Assembly: GCA_016703425.1 (NCBI GenBank)
Contig: JADJCA010000012.1
Location: 186,001 to 250,000 of the forward strand
Source of the DNA: Myxococcales bacterium
GTDB taxonomy: Bacteria; Myxococcota_A; Polyangia; Polyangiales; Polyangiaceae
Direction: 5' to 3'
Length of the DNA: 64,000 nt
Shown: piece by piece, positions 41,832-50,927 of the stretch
Numbering within the stretch: the stretch's first letter is position 1
How the letters are laid out: each line of letters opens with the position of its first letter
Program-made: the position numbers and the translations under genes
Notes under the pieces: generated by a model
The model's input: the letters and a program-made list of their open reading frames with translations, nothing else
What the model was told of the DNA's origin: nothing
The model's database searches: none

Positions 41832-43567
41832 CGCGCCGGCTCCGCGGCTTGCTCGGGCCGAAGGAGCGGGAACAAGATGACGTCACGGATCGAGGCCGCG
41901 CCCGTCAGCATCATCGTCAAGCGGTCCATGCCCATGCCGAAGCCGGCGGCCGGCGCCATGCCGTGTTCGAGCGCGCGGACGTAGTCCTCGTCGTAGTCCA
42001 TCGTCTCTTCGTGGCCGCCTTCCTTTTTCCGCACCTGCTCGCGGAAGCGCTCGGCCTGGTCGTCGGGGTCGTTCAGCTCACTGAAGGCGTTGCAGAGCTC
42101 TCGGCCGTGGACGAAGAGCTCGAAGCGATCGACGAGATCGGGACGGGCGTCGTTGCGCCGGGCGAGGGGAGAGGTCTCGAAGGGGTAGTCCTTGACGAAG
42201 ACCGGCAGCGACTTGGTCCCGTCCTTGCTGCGGTAGTCGTCGCCCAAGAACGGCTCCACGAGGTACTCGTAACAAGCGAAGAGCCGCTCGCCGTCGTTTT
42301 CGCACTTCATGAAGCCCTTGCGGAAGTTGCCCCAGTCGATGGCCTTCGCGCGCGCGCTCGCCTTCGACCACTCCTTCATGCTGGCGCCGAAGTCGCCGGC
42401 CGTCGTCAGGAGCGCGACGAGACCCATGCCTGCATCGTTGCCCGCCGTTGCGTCGCGCCAGGCGGGGATCTCGGTCTTGTGCGCGCCATCCTTGACGGCG
42501 ACGCTCATGGGAACGCGCGCGAAGGGCTCGGCAAACGTGAAGGGGCGAGCCTCAAGCCAACGCGCGTGCGCCTCGGGCATCGCTCCCGCGAGGTCAGCGT
42601 CAACGGCGCGAATGAGCACCTCGGTGAAGTTCATCAGGTCTTCGTACGTGGCGTACGCCTGGTAGAACTCGAGCATCGTGAACTCTGGGTTGTGACGCGT
42701 CGAGAGGCCCTCGTTGCGGTAGCAGCGGCCGATCTCGTAGACGCGCTCGAGTCCGCCGACCACGAGGCGCTTCAGGTAGAGCTCCGGCGCGATGCGCATG
42801 AAGAGGCGCATGTCGAGGGCGTTGTGGTGCGTGAGAAACGGTCGCGCCGCGGCGCCGCCGATGAGCGTGTGCATCGTCGGCGTTTCGACTTCGAGGAACC
42901 CGGCGTCGTCGAGGACGCGGCGCGTTGCGCGAACGATGAGGCTGCGCGCGCGGAACACGGCCGCCACATCGGGGTTGGCGATGAGGTCGACGTACCGCTG
43001 GCGGTAGCGCGTCTCGACGTCCGTCAGGCCGTGCCACTTCTCGGGGAGCGGCCGGTAGGCCTTGGTGAGGAGGCGCACGCGCGACGGCTCGATGGAGAGC
43101 TCGCCGCGCTTGGATGCCGTCAGCTCGCCTTCGGCTTCGACGATGTCGCCGACGTCCAGATCCGCAAGGCGAGCGTAGTCGGCGCCAAGCTTCGACTCGC
43201 TGATGAGCAGCTGCAGCTCGCCGGTGCGGTCGCGCAACCTTAAAAACGAGAGGCCGCCCGTCGAGCGGAGCGCCACGATGCGGCCTCGCACGTGAAAGAG
43301 CGTGCCCGCGGTGGCCTTCTTGACGAGCTCCTCGGCGTAGCGACCGTCGGTCATCGCGCTCACGGCGGCCTTGCGCACCCCCTCGATGTCGAGGGTCTTG
43401 GCGCTGCCCTTGGCGACGACGTCGTTGGCAAACGGGTTTTCGCCCCGCTCGCGGGTGCGGGTCGCTTTTGCGCGGCGGGCGTCGATGAGGGCGCCTTCGG
43501 CGGAGTGCTCTTTGCGAGGCTCGGGTGACATCTCGGTAGGCGTCTCGGTAGGCGTCTCGGTAGGCAT
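41828..43567 (-). CDS. lysS: Lysyl-tRNA synthetase (class II)
   Basis: 579 residues. Order: N-terminal helical extension, OB-fold anticodon domain (about 90-190; FHVRGRIVALRSTGGLSFLR, LTKAYRPLPEKWHGLTDVE), and class II catalytic core with motif 2 RCYRNEGLSTRHNPEFTMLE and motif 3 GFGMGMDRLTMMLTG. It charges tRNA-Lys. The start codon region encodes a short TETP repeat; ATG 43531 would remove it and give a more standard N-terminus (MSPEPRKEH). Stop overlaps the next start (ATGA), so lysS heads a transcript with the membrane protein and lol genes. Confidence 0.96.
   Translation of the reverse strand: MPTETPTETPTEMSPEPRKEHSAEGALIDARRAKATRTRERGENPFANDVVAKGSAKTLDIEGVRKAAVSAMTDGRYAEELVKKATAGTLFHVRGRIVALRSTGGLSFLRLRDRTGELQLLISESKLGADYARLADLDVGDIVEAEGELTASKRGELSIEPSRVRLLTKAYRPLPEKWHGLTDVETRYRQRYVDLIANPDVAAVFRARSLIVRATRRVLDDAGFLEVETPTMHTLIGGAAARPFLTHHNALDMRLFMRIAPELYLKRLVVGGLERVYEIGRCYRNEGLSTRHNPEFTMLEFYQAYATYEDLMNFTEVLIRAVDADLAGAMPEAHARWLEARPFTFAEPFARVPMSVAVKDGAHKTEIPAWRDATAGNDAGMGLVALLTTAGDFGASMKEWSKASARAKAIDWGNFRKGFMKCENDGERLFACYEYLVEPFLGDDYRSKDGTKSLPVFVKDYPFETSPLARRNDARPDLVDRFELFVHGRELCNAFSELNDPDDQAERFREQVRKKEGGHEETMDYDEDYVRALEHGMAPAAGFGMGMDRLTMMLTGAASIRDVILFPLLRPEQAAEPAR
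43531..43566. repeat. Three 12-bp tandem repeats at the lysS 5' end
   Basis: TCTCGGTAGGCG is present three times in tandem (third copy ends in A), directly abutting the upstream candidate start of lysS and encoding (ETPT)n on the minus strand. Copy-number changes would be in frame. Confidence 0.8.
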
Positions 43568-43660
43568 GGCGGCGTCCCAGCCTTTAGCCGTGCGGCGTGC
43601 GGGTGTCCACGAGGGGGCGCAGCCGGAGCTTCCGTCGTCGCCCCTTAGGGCCGGCGCCGT

Positions 43661-43873
43661 CTACGCACCCAAGCGCACGGCCGCGAAAAGCGCGCCACCG
43701 ACGGCCACGGCGATGCCTGCGGAGAAGGCCGCGCTGTCGACGAAGTAGGGGTAGAGCATCATGACGACCCCGGCCAAGAGGTGCGGGAGCCGCGACTGGC
43801 GCTTGCCATAGACGAAGATCGCGAAGCCCACGAGGCCTACGAGCATCGACACGAGGAGCGCGGCGCCGTCCAC
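43661..43873 (-). CDS. Small two-helix membrane protein
   Basis: 70 residues with two hydrophobic helices (ALLVSMLVGLVGFAIFVYGK, then HLLAGVVMMLYPYFVDSAAF and GIAVAVGGALFAAV). The GKRQSRLPHLLAG loop is conserved-looking and resembles small membrane proteins annotated near transport genes in other Gram-negatives, but no function is known. It sits 40 bp after the PP2C-CNB gene and 93 bp before lysS on the same strand. Confidence 0.65.
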   Translation of the reverse strand: MDGAALLVSMLVGLVGFAIFVYGKRQSRLPHLLAGVVMMLYPYFVDSAAFSAGIAVAVGGALFAAVRLGA

Positions 43874-43913
43874 GCAGCAAAGGTAGCGCGGGGGAGGGCG
43901 GCGCGCCGCCTGC

Positions 43914-45224
43914 TCAGTCGCCGAATGGCACAGCGAGCGTTGTCGGCCCCGGCACCTGGTTCATTTGCAGCTCCGCGATCTCCGCGCTCGCGGTTCGCAA
44001 ACGTCGCGAAAGAACTTGGGCGAAGTTCCACAAGATCTTCACGCCCACCACGGGCTCGACGCGCATCAGCGCCGAGAGCTCGGCCTCCCCGATGGAAAGA
44101 ACGTCTGTGCGCGTTAGCGCTGTCACCGTTGCCGAGCGACGGGCGTCGTCGACAAGCGCCATTTCGCCGAAGTGTCCGCCGGCGCCCAGCTCGGCGAGCT
44201 TCGCACCGTCGCGTTCGACCATAACGGATCCCTCGATGATGACGAACATCTCGCTGCCCGCCTCACCCTGCGCGATGACGGTCGCCGCTGGCTCGTAGAC
44301 GCGCGACTTGGCGAGCGCGAGCACAGCAACCTGCTCGCGGTACGAGAGATGTTGAAAGAGCGGCAACTTGCAGATGGCGTCGATGCGTGACGCCACGCGT
44401 GTTGTGCTCGAGTCGCCGAGGGGCGTCGTCGACCCCGCGGCGGCCATCTTCTGCGTCGACGCAGCCTCCCGGCAACCGACGAGGATCACGCTGACGTTGT
44501 CTTCGCCGCCGGCCACGTTGGCGTGCTCGATGAGCCGCGCCGCCGCGGCGGGGGTGGCGTTCTGTCCGAGGAGTTGCGCGAGCTCGGGGCCGTGCGCGTA
44601 CCGATGGAGGCCGTCGCTGCACATCACGAAGAGGTCGCCGGCGTTGATGTCGACCATCAACGTATCGACCTTCACGGACCGGTGGGTTCCGATGGCGCGC
44701 GTGAGCACGCCGCGAAAGCGGCTCGTTTCCGCCTCGGCAGGCGTGAGGACCCCGGCGCGGACTTGTTCCGCCACGATCGAGTGATCCTCCGTGAGGCGGT
44801 TGCAGCGTCCGCCGCGCGAGAGATAGACGCGACCGTCGCCGACGTGCGCCAGGAGCGCGCGGTCTCCGAGATGAATGAGCGCGTCGAGCGTCGAGCCCAT
44901 GCGTCTACGGGTTTGCCCTTCGCGGCCCAGATCGTAGACCCGAGCGCACGTCTTCTCGAAGGCGGCGACCACGGCGGCGACGGCTTCGGCGCTCGCACCT
45001 TCGCTCGCGTCGGTCCGGCACCGCTCGAAGACCGAACGCACCGCCAAGAGCTCCTGATGCAACGTCTCAACGGCGGCCTTCGAAGCACGGGCGCCGCTCT
45101 CGTGGCCCCCCATACCGTCGGCGAGGATGAAGATCCCCCTCGCCTCGTCAACGCCGATGGCGTCTTCGTTGGACTTTCGTACTTTGCCGACGTCAGTGGC
45201 GCCGCGCGCAGAAATCTCGATCAT
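43914..45224 (-). CDS. PP2C Ser/Thr phosphatase fused to a cyclic-nucleotide-binding domain
   Basis: 436 residues. Residues ~1-245 are a PP2C/Stp1-type phosphatase: SNEDAIGVDEARGIFILADG with DGMGGHESG, LLAHVGDGRVYLSRGG, MCSDGLHRY, and GGEDNVSVILV, carrying the metal-binding aspartates. Residues ~285-410 are a cNMP-binding domain: PLFQHLSYREQVAVLALAKS, EGSVMVERDGAKLAELGAGG, HFGEMALVDDARRSATVTAL (phosphate-binding cassette). It probably removes phosphate from Ser/Thr phosphoproteins and may be tuned by cAMP/cGMP or a related ligand. Another CNB protein and a Ser/Thr kinase occur later in the window, but not in the same operon. Confidence 0.9.
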   Translation of the reverse strand: MIEISARGATDVGKVRKSNEDAIGVDEARGIFILADGMGGHESGARASKAAVETLHQELLAVRSVFERCRTDASEGASAEAVAAVVAAFEKTCARVYDLGREGQTRRRMGSTLDALIHLGDRALLAHVGDGRVYLSRGGRCNRLTEDHSIVAEQVRAGVLTPAEAETSRFRGVLTRAIGTHRSVKVDTLMVDINAGDLFVMCSDGLHRYAHGPELAQLLGQNATPAAAARLIEHANVAGGEDNVSVILVGCREAASTQKMAAAGSTTPLGDSSTTRVASRIDAICKLPLFQHLSYREQVAVLALAKSRVYEPAATVIAQGEAGSEMFVIIEGSVMVERDGAKLAELGAGGHFGEMALVDDARRSATVTALTRTDVLSIGEAELSALMRVEPVVGVKILWNFAQVLSRRLRTASAEIAELQMNQVPGPTTLAVPFGD

Positions 45225-45350
45225 GGTGCTCTCTACCTCGCAGGGCCCCAGCCGACTCGCCCCGCTGGAGCCCCACGTTCCTCGGCGTTTCGGGCACGCG
45301 CGCCGGAGCCTACGCGACGCGCGGCGTTCCGTGAATCGCGGAGCCGCTCG

Positions 45351-46292
45351 CTAGGCCCCAGCTCGATGCCACGCGAGCGTCGCCTCGATGCCCGCCGCGT
45401 AGCTGGTCGGCAAAGGTGGGAGCGCCAGCTCGGACCATCGCGCCGCTTTCATCACCACGGGGTCGGTCCACAGGTGAAGGATGTCGGCGAAGGCGCGGGC
45501 CTTAGCGTGAAAGGGCGCGGCCGCGTGCACCACGAACGCGGGCAGAAAGCGAAGCGAGCCTCGCCCGCTTTGCGCGCGCGCCAGCTCAAGGAACTTTCGC
45601 GGTGTCGTCACGCCTGCCGTCGGAACGTTGAGGGCGAGGCCGCGCGTGCGCGCGTCGAGGCCGGCGCTCACCACCGCGTTGCCGACGTCGGGCATGTAGG
45701 CGAGCTCGATTTCGACGTCCGGCGGCCCGTACCAGGTAGCGGTTCGTCCCGCCGCGAGGGCCTGAAGCGGCGGACCCATCAGCGTGGTGACGGAGGGACC
45801 GTAGAACTCCGCGATGCGCGCGATCGTGAAGGGAACGCCCGAGCGCGTGATGGAAGCCTCGATGGTGGCCCGCGCTCGGCCACGTGCCGAGATCGGGGCA
45901 GCGGCCGCGTCGTCCAGGACCCGTTCGCCGCGGCGACCGCGCCCGAAGATCCACACGTTGCCGGGAAACACCAGCCGCGCGCCGGTTGCGCGGCACGCAT
46001 CGATGGCGGCATCGGCCATGCGCTTTTGCCCGCCGATCCAGTCGCCGGCGAAGGGCGGATTCGCGCAGTGAATCAGCGCGTCGGCGCCGACCGCGAGCGC
46101 CGTCACGTCGGCCGCGCTGGTGGCGTCGCCGCGGTGCACGAGGACGCCAGGCAGCTCACCCAACGCAACGCCGGGGGCCACGCCCCCTTGGCCGCGCGAG
46201 AGCACGACCACCTCGTGGCCGCCGGCGCGCGCCGCGCGAACCACGTTGGCGCCGAGGCCGCCCGTTGCTCCTGTCACGGCAATGCGCGCCAT
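45351..46292 (-). CDS. NAD(P)-dependent epimerase/reductase-like protein
   Basis: 313 residues with the extended short-chain-dehydrogenase Rossmann motif TGATGGLGANVV at the N-terminus, NPPFAGDWIGGQKRM, LVFPGNVWIFGRG, and a substrate half with SGVPFTIARIAEFYGPSVTT. The YxxxK catalytic pair typical of epimerases is not clear, placing it near NAD-dependent epimerase/NmrA-like reductases of unknown substrate. Cytoplasmic. It is 63 bp after prfB on the same strand. Confidence 0.82.
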   Translation of the reverse strand: MARIAVTGATGGLGANVVRAARAGGHEVVVLSRGQGGVAPGVALGELPGVLVHRGDATSAADVTALAVGADALIHCANPPFAGDWIGGQKRMADAAIDACRATGARLVFPGNVWIFGRGRRGERVLDDAAAAPISARGRARATIEASITRSGVPFTIARIAEFYGPSVTTLMGPPLQALAAGRTATWYGPPDVEIELAYMPDVGNAVVSAGLDARTRGLALNVPTAGVTTPRKFLELARAQSGRGSLRFLPAFVVHAAAPFHAKARAFADILHLWTDPVVMKAARWSELALPPLPTSYAAGIEATLAWHRAGA

Positions 46293-46355
46293 GGCCTGTC
46301 TACACCGTCTCCGACCCGTGGGCGCGCGTGGACCGTCGCATGGCGAAGCGAATCG

Positions 46356-47508
46356 CTATCCGTTGTCCTCGTCGCCACCTTCGACGGCTCCGCCCTTTCG
46401 GAGCGTCCCGCCAGCGGCCGCCATCAAGTACGACTCGATGAACGGATCGAGATCGCCGTCGAGCACGCCGTCGACGTTGCCCGTCTCGTGGCTTGAGCGC
46501 GTGTCCTTCACGAGCCGGTAGGGGGCCAGCACGTAGTTGCGGATCTGGCTGCCGAAGTTGATGGCGCTCTTGGTCGCCTGGTAGGCGGCGTTCTGTTGCT
46601 CGCGCTTCTGGAGCTCGAGCTCGTAGAGCCGGGCCTTCAAGACCTTCATCGCCATGGCGCGGTTCTGGTGCTGGCTCCGCTCCGCGCGGCACACGATGTT
46701 GAGGCCCGTCGGGATGTGCTTGAGGCGCACCGCCGTCTCGACCTTGTTGACGTTCTGGCCGCCTTTGCCTCCGGCGCGCATCGTCGTGATCTCGATGTCC
46801 TTCTCTTGAACCTCGATGTCGATGTCGTCTTCGATGTCGGGCGACACCTCGACGGCGGCGAAGGCTGTCTGCCTCGTGTGGTCGGCGTTGAAAGGGCTCA
46901 TGCGCACGAGGCGATGCACGCCGTGCTCGCCGCGCAGGTACCCGTAAGCGCTCTCGCCCTGCACCGTGAACGACGCCGCGTCGATGCCGGCCTCGTCGCC
47001 CTCCTGGTAGTCGATGAGATCGGTCTTGTAGCCGCGCGCCTCGCACCAGCGCACGTACATGCGAAGCAGCATCGCCGCCCAGTCTTTGGCGTCGGTGCCG
47101 CCGGCGCCGGGGTGGATCGTCACGATGGCGTTCGATCGGTCTGCGGGACCCGAGAGCATGCGTCCGAGCTCGGATTTTCGCACGCGCGCCTCGAGCGCCG
47201 TGAGCATGTTGCAGGCTTCTTGGACCGTGTCCTCGTCCTTCTCGGAGACGCCGAGATCCAGGAGCACGCGGCCGTCTTCGACGTCCTTGTCGAGCTTCTC
47301 GAAGGTCTGGACGACTTGCTCGATGCCAGCGCGCTTGCGCGTCAAGGCTTGAGCTTTCTTGGTGTCGTCCCAGAAGCCCGGCGCGAGCGTCTGCTCGCCG
47401 AGCCGATCGATCTCGCGCTTCAGTTTCGGGACGTCAAAGATACCCCCTTAGCGCCTTGAGGCGCCCTTGGAGGTCGTCGTATTTCTGGCGGGCTTCGCTG
47501 AGCTCCAT
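46356..47508 (-). CDS. prfB: Peptide chain release factor 2 (programmed +1 frameshift)
   Basis: The gene is in two frames. From ATG 47508 a 24-codon segment (MELSEARQKYDDLQGRLK...) reaches TGA at 47436-47434; reading then shifts +1 at CTT-T and continues from GAC 47435 to 46356, giving about 383 residues in all. RF2 hallmarks: anticodon-like tripeptide SPF (RMSPFNADH) and catalytic GGQ (TTMRAGGKGGQNVNKVE). It recognises UAA/UGA and hydrolyses peptidyl-tRNA. UGA at the shift site makes RF2 autoregulate: low RF2 lets ribosomes shift. It follows purU by 13 bp. Confidence 0.96.
47434..47450 (-). promoter_or_regulatory. prfB: prfB programmed frameshift site
   Basis: On the minus strand TAAGGGGG-TAT-CTT-TGA-C: the internal Shine-Dalgarno-like AGGGGG three bases before the slippery CTT and the in-frame TGA followed by C. 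This is the canonical arrangement of the RF2 autoregulatory site. Confidence 0.95.
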
Positions 47509-47521
47509 GCCGTTACGTGTA

Positions 47522-48427
47522 TCACATCACGAAGGTTCGACGACCTTCGACGATGACGCGTCGCTGCAAGTGCGCGCGAACGGCCCGCGCCAAGACGACG
47601 CGTTCGACGTCACGCCCGACGCGCACGAGCTCGTCGGGGCCCATCGTGTGGGAGACCCGCGCGACGTCCTGCTCGATGATGGGGCCCTCGTCCAAGTCCT
47701 TGGTGGCGTAGTGGGCCGTCGCGCCGATGAGCTTCACACCGCGAGCGTGCGCCTGGTGGTAGGGCTTGCTTCCCTGGAACGCCGGCAGGAACCCATGGTG
47801 GATGTTGATAACCGGCGGCGCCTTCTTGAGGAAGTCGTCGCTGAGAATTTGCATGTACCGCGCTAGCACGATGAGCTCGACATGGTGCCTCGAGACGAGC
47901 TCGAGGACGCGCGCTTCCTGGTCGGCCTTCGTCGGCGCTGTCACGGGCAAGGCGAAGAACGGGAGGCGAAACGCCTGGGCGGCGCTCTCGAGGGCCGCGT
48001 GGTTGCTCACGACGAGGGCGATCTCGCAGGGCAGCTCCCCTTGCCGCTGGCGCAGGGCGAGGTCGTAGAGGCACGCCGGGTCTTTGGTGACGAAGAGCGC
48101 GATGCGGGGGACATGATCGCTGTAGCCGATGGACCATTCGCCGCCCAGCGGGGTCCCGATTCGGTCGCGGAAGGCCTCTTCCAGGGCCGCGCGCGTGGCC
48201 GAGCCTCCGAGTTTGGCGTGGGCCTCCGCTGACGACAGCCCGCCCAGATCGACGACGAGGCGCATGAAGAAGCGCGCCCCGCGCTCGCCGCCGGTGTCGG
48301 TGAAGTTGGCGGCGTCGACGATGTTCAGGCCGAGCTCCGAGAAAAAGCCCGCGAGGCGGGCCACGAGCCCGGGACGGTCTGGGGCCGAGAAGAGGAGCGT
48401 GGCTTCGAGCGGGGCTGCGGTGACCAT
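47522..48427 (-). CDS. purU: Formyltetrahydrofolate deformylase
   Basis: 301 residues from ATG 48427 (GTG 48433 is also possible). An N-terminal ACT domain (LLFSAPDRPGLVARLAGFFS, about 10-90) precedes the formyltransferase-like core: RIALFVTKDPACLYDLALRQ, NHAALESAAQAF, then INIHHGFLPAFQGSKPYHQA with catalytic Asn/His and GATAHYATKDLDEGPIIEQD with the catalytic Asp. PurU hydrolyses 10-formyl-THF to formate and THF, balancing one-carbon pools for purine synthesis. Upstream partner of prfB in a probable transcript. Confidence 0.94.
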   Translation of the reverse strand: MVTAAPLEATLLFSAPDRPGLVARLAGFFSELGLNIVDAANFTDTGGERGARFFMRLVVDLGGLSSAEAHAKLGGSATRAALEEAFRDRIGTPLGGEWSIGYSDHVPRIALFVTKDPACLYDLALRQRQGELPCEIALVVSNHAALESAAQAFRLPFFALPVTAPTKADQEARVLELVSRHHVELIVLARYMQILSDDFLKKAPPVINIHHGFLPAFQGSKPYHQAHARGVKLIGATAHYATKDLDEGPIIEQDVARVSHTMGPDELVRVGRDVERVVLARAVRAHLQRRVIVEGRRTFVM

Positions 48428-48607
48428 GGGCACGCGATGCTACCAAGAAGTTGCCCGTCGTTTCACTGGACTCAAGGCAGTAGGCTCTCGCTGTAAGGTT
48501 CAAACTTTTCCGCCGTTGGACCGTCCAAGCCTTTCCGAGATGCCTTCACACTGAGCCGCCTCGACGCGTTCGGCCGGCCGCCAGTTCGTTCTCCAGGAGA
48601 AACTCCC

Positions 48608-50879
48608 ATGCGTATGCACGTTCGTGTCGACTCGACGCTCGCTCGCCTCTTGGCCGCGTGCCCCCTTCTGGCGTTCGGCGTTGGCTGCGGAGCGACCACG
48701 TCGACGTACGTTGGTGCCGACGACACGACGCTCGGTCGGGTGGTCCTCTATCGCAACGGCGTGGCTTACTTCGAGCGCACCGCGGAGGTGACCGACAACA
48801 CGCTGAAGCTCGCCGTGCCGGCCGACAAGGTCGACGACTTCTTGAAGTCGCTCACCGTCGTCGACGCGGCGACGGGCAAGCCCGCGCCCATCGCGTACCC
48901 GACCGACGTCCCGCGCGACGGTCGCGCCATCATCGACATGAAGATTCGCCTGCCCGAGGCGGGGCCGCACAAGCTGCGCCTGTCCTACGTGACCGAGGCG
49001 CCCGCTTGGAAGCCCAGCTACCGCATCGTCATCGGCGACGGCGGCAAGGTCGAGATCCAAGGATGGGCCGTGGTGGACAACACCTCCGGCGAAGACTGGA
49101 ACCAAGTGAAGCTCGTCGTCGGCTCGAGCTCCGCGCTCTCGTTCCGCTTCGACCTTCGCTCCATCCGTTCGGTGCACCGCGAGACGCTTCAGGCCGACGG
49201 CCTCTTTGCGCTTGCGCCTCCCACGGGTGGCTCCACCTACGGCAAAGACGGCAAGAAGTCCTTCGAGTTCTCCGACGACGCCATCGCCGCGCTCGACGCC
49301 CCGACCCCGGCCATGGCGCCGGCGCCCAAGCCGCGGCCCGCCAAGGAGCTGCGGCTCGACGCCGCCGAGTCGACGGGAAGTCGTGGCCGCGCAGCCCCGT
49401 CTGGTGGTGCTTCCGCCGGCATGGGGATGGGCCAAGGCGCCACGAACCGAGGCCCCGCTTCGCCTCCGGCGATGCCAGCCCCGCCGCCTCCGCCGATGCA
49501 GTCCCCTCTGCAACGCGAGGAGGCGCAGAAGATCGCGCAGCTCGCCAACTCGCTCCGGCAGAACCAGAACCAAGTCACCGTCGAAGGCTTTGCCAGCGAG
49601 AAGGACGGCGACAAGAAGAGCGCGTCGCTCGACCGCGCCAACAAGCTCCGCGACCAGCTCGTGCGGCAAGGCATCGATCCGTCGCGCGTCGTGGCGGTGG
49701 GCCGCGCCGACGTGCCGTCGCCGCGCGGCGGCGTTCGCATCGTCGAGGAGAGCAACAACGAAAAGGCCAAGGCCGGAGACGCGAGAGACGCGGCGGCCGC
49801 CGTGGCGCCGCCGCTCTCGACGGACCCCATCGGCACCTCGCACTTCGAGTCGGCCGTCACCATGAGCGTGCCCAAGGCGTCGAGCGCCATGGTGTCGATC
49901 CTCACCACCAAGACCGAGGGAGGCGTTGTCTATTTGTTCGATCCAGAGAGCGCGCGCGGCAACGCCAATTTCGCCTTCAAGTCGGTGCGCCTCGTCAATC
50001 CCACCGACTCGGTGTTGGAGAGCGGGCCGGTGACGGTGTTCGGCCAGGGCCGATTCATTGGCGAAGGGCTCTGCGAGCCTATCCCCGCGCGGTCGGCGGC
50101 CTTTGTACCCTTCGCGCTCGATCGCCAGATCGTGGTGGAGCGCAAGGACGCCTCGCGCGACGAGATCGCAAAGATCCTCTCGGTGCAGCGAGGCGTTTTC
50201 TCCACGGAGGTGAAGACCATCCGAAAGGCGCAGTTCACGCTGCACAATCGTCTCGGCGAGCGCGCAACGGTCTTCGTCCGCCAAACGGTGCCGCAAGGGC
50301 ACGTCATCGAGAAGGGACCGGAACACCGCGAGCGCATGGGCGCGGCGCACCTCTTTCGCGTTGAGCTTGAGCCAAACTCCTCCAAAGAGGTCGTCATCGA
50401 GACGGCGACGCCGGTGCTTGAAGAGCCTCGACCTCCGCACGCCGCAGAGCTTCGAGACTGTTCGCGTCTACCTCTCGCAGTCGGCCACCGGCTTGCTCAA
50501 GGAGCGCGTCGCCGATCTGGTGACGCTCCAGACGGAGATCGGCAACCTCGAGCAGCGCATCCAAACGACGCGCGACCAGATGGGCGAGTACCGCGTTCGT
50601 CTCGACGAGCTTCACGCGCAGCTCGTGACGCTGAAGGCGGTGAAGACCGCGGGACCCCTCATGCAGAATCTCGAGAAGAAGATGCAGGAGACGAGCGATC
50701 GCGTTTCGAAGTCGACGCTCGAGCTGGTGTCGCTTCAGGAGAAGCTTATGGTCGCCAAGGTGCGCTTCCAAGACGGAGTCGCCGAGATGAGCCTCGACGG
50801 CGCGAAGAAGGACGGCGAGCCAAAGAAGGACGACAAGAAGGACGCCGACAAGAAGGACAAGAAGACGTCGCGAACCTGA
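48608..50879 (+). pseudogene. DUF4139 lipoprotein with coiled-coil end, frameshifted
   Basis: AGGAGA seven bases before ATG 48608 marks the start. Signal peptide and lipobox GVGC (Cys27), then DUF4139-type mucoidy-inhibitor-like sequence (RVVLYRNGVAYFERTAEV, LRLSYVTEAPAWKPSYRIVI), a Pro-rich linker, an OmpA-like stretch (QVTVEGFASEKDGDKKSASL, DRANKLRDQLVRQGIDPSRV) and a further DUF4139 half ending near SSKEVVIETATPVL. At 50418-50419 the frame changes: GTGCTTGAAG where GTGCTGAAG (V-L-K) is expected. The remainder (TVRVYLSQSATGLLKERVAD, a coiled coil, Lys-rich end) is in the other frame to 50879. Without correction the product ends as a scrambled tail at 51043, overlapping the next gene. Confidence 0.83.
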
Positions 50880-50899
50880 CGCGCGGCGGACGGGGGCGC

Positions 50900-50923
50900 G
50901 TCGCTGCCGCTTCGAGCAGCGAC
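50900..50923. terminator. Hairpin between convergent DUF4139 and CNB genes
   Basis: GTCGCTGC-N8-GCAGCGAC, a perfect 8-bp stem centred in the 48-bp gap between two converging genes, where a bidirectional terminator would be expected. No U-tract. Confidence 0.5.
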
Positions 50924-50927
50924 CGCC

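Noticed and set aside
44523..46496. 657-codon plus-strand frame
   Set aside because: Antisense to the PP2C-CNB and epimerase-like genes.
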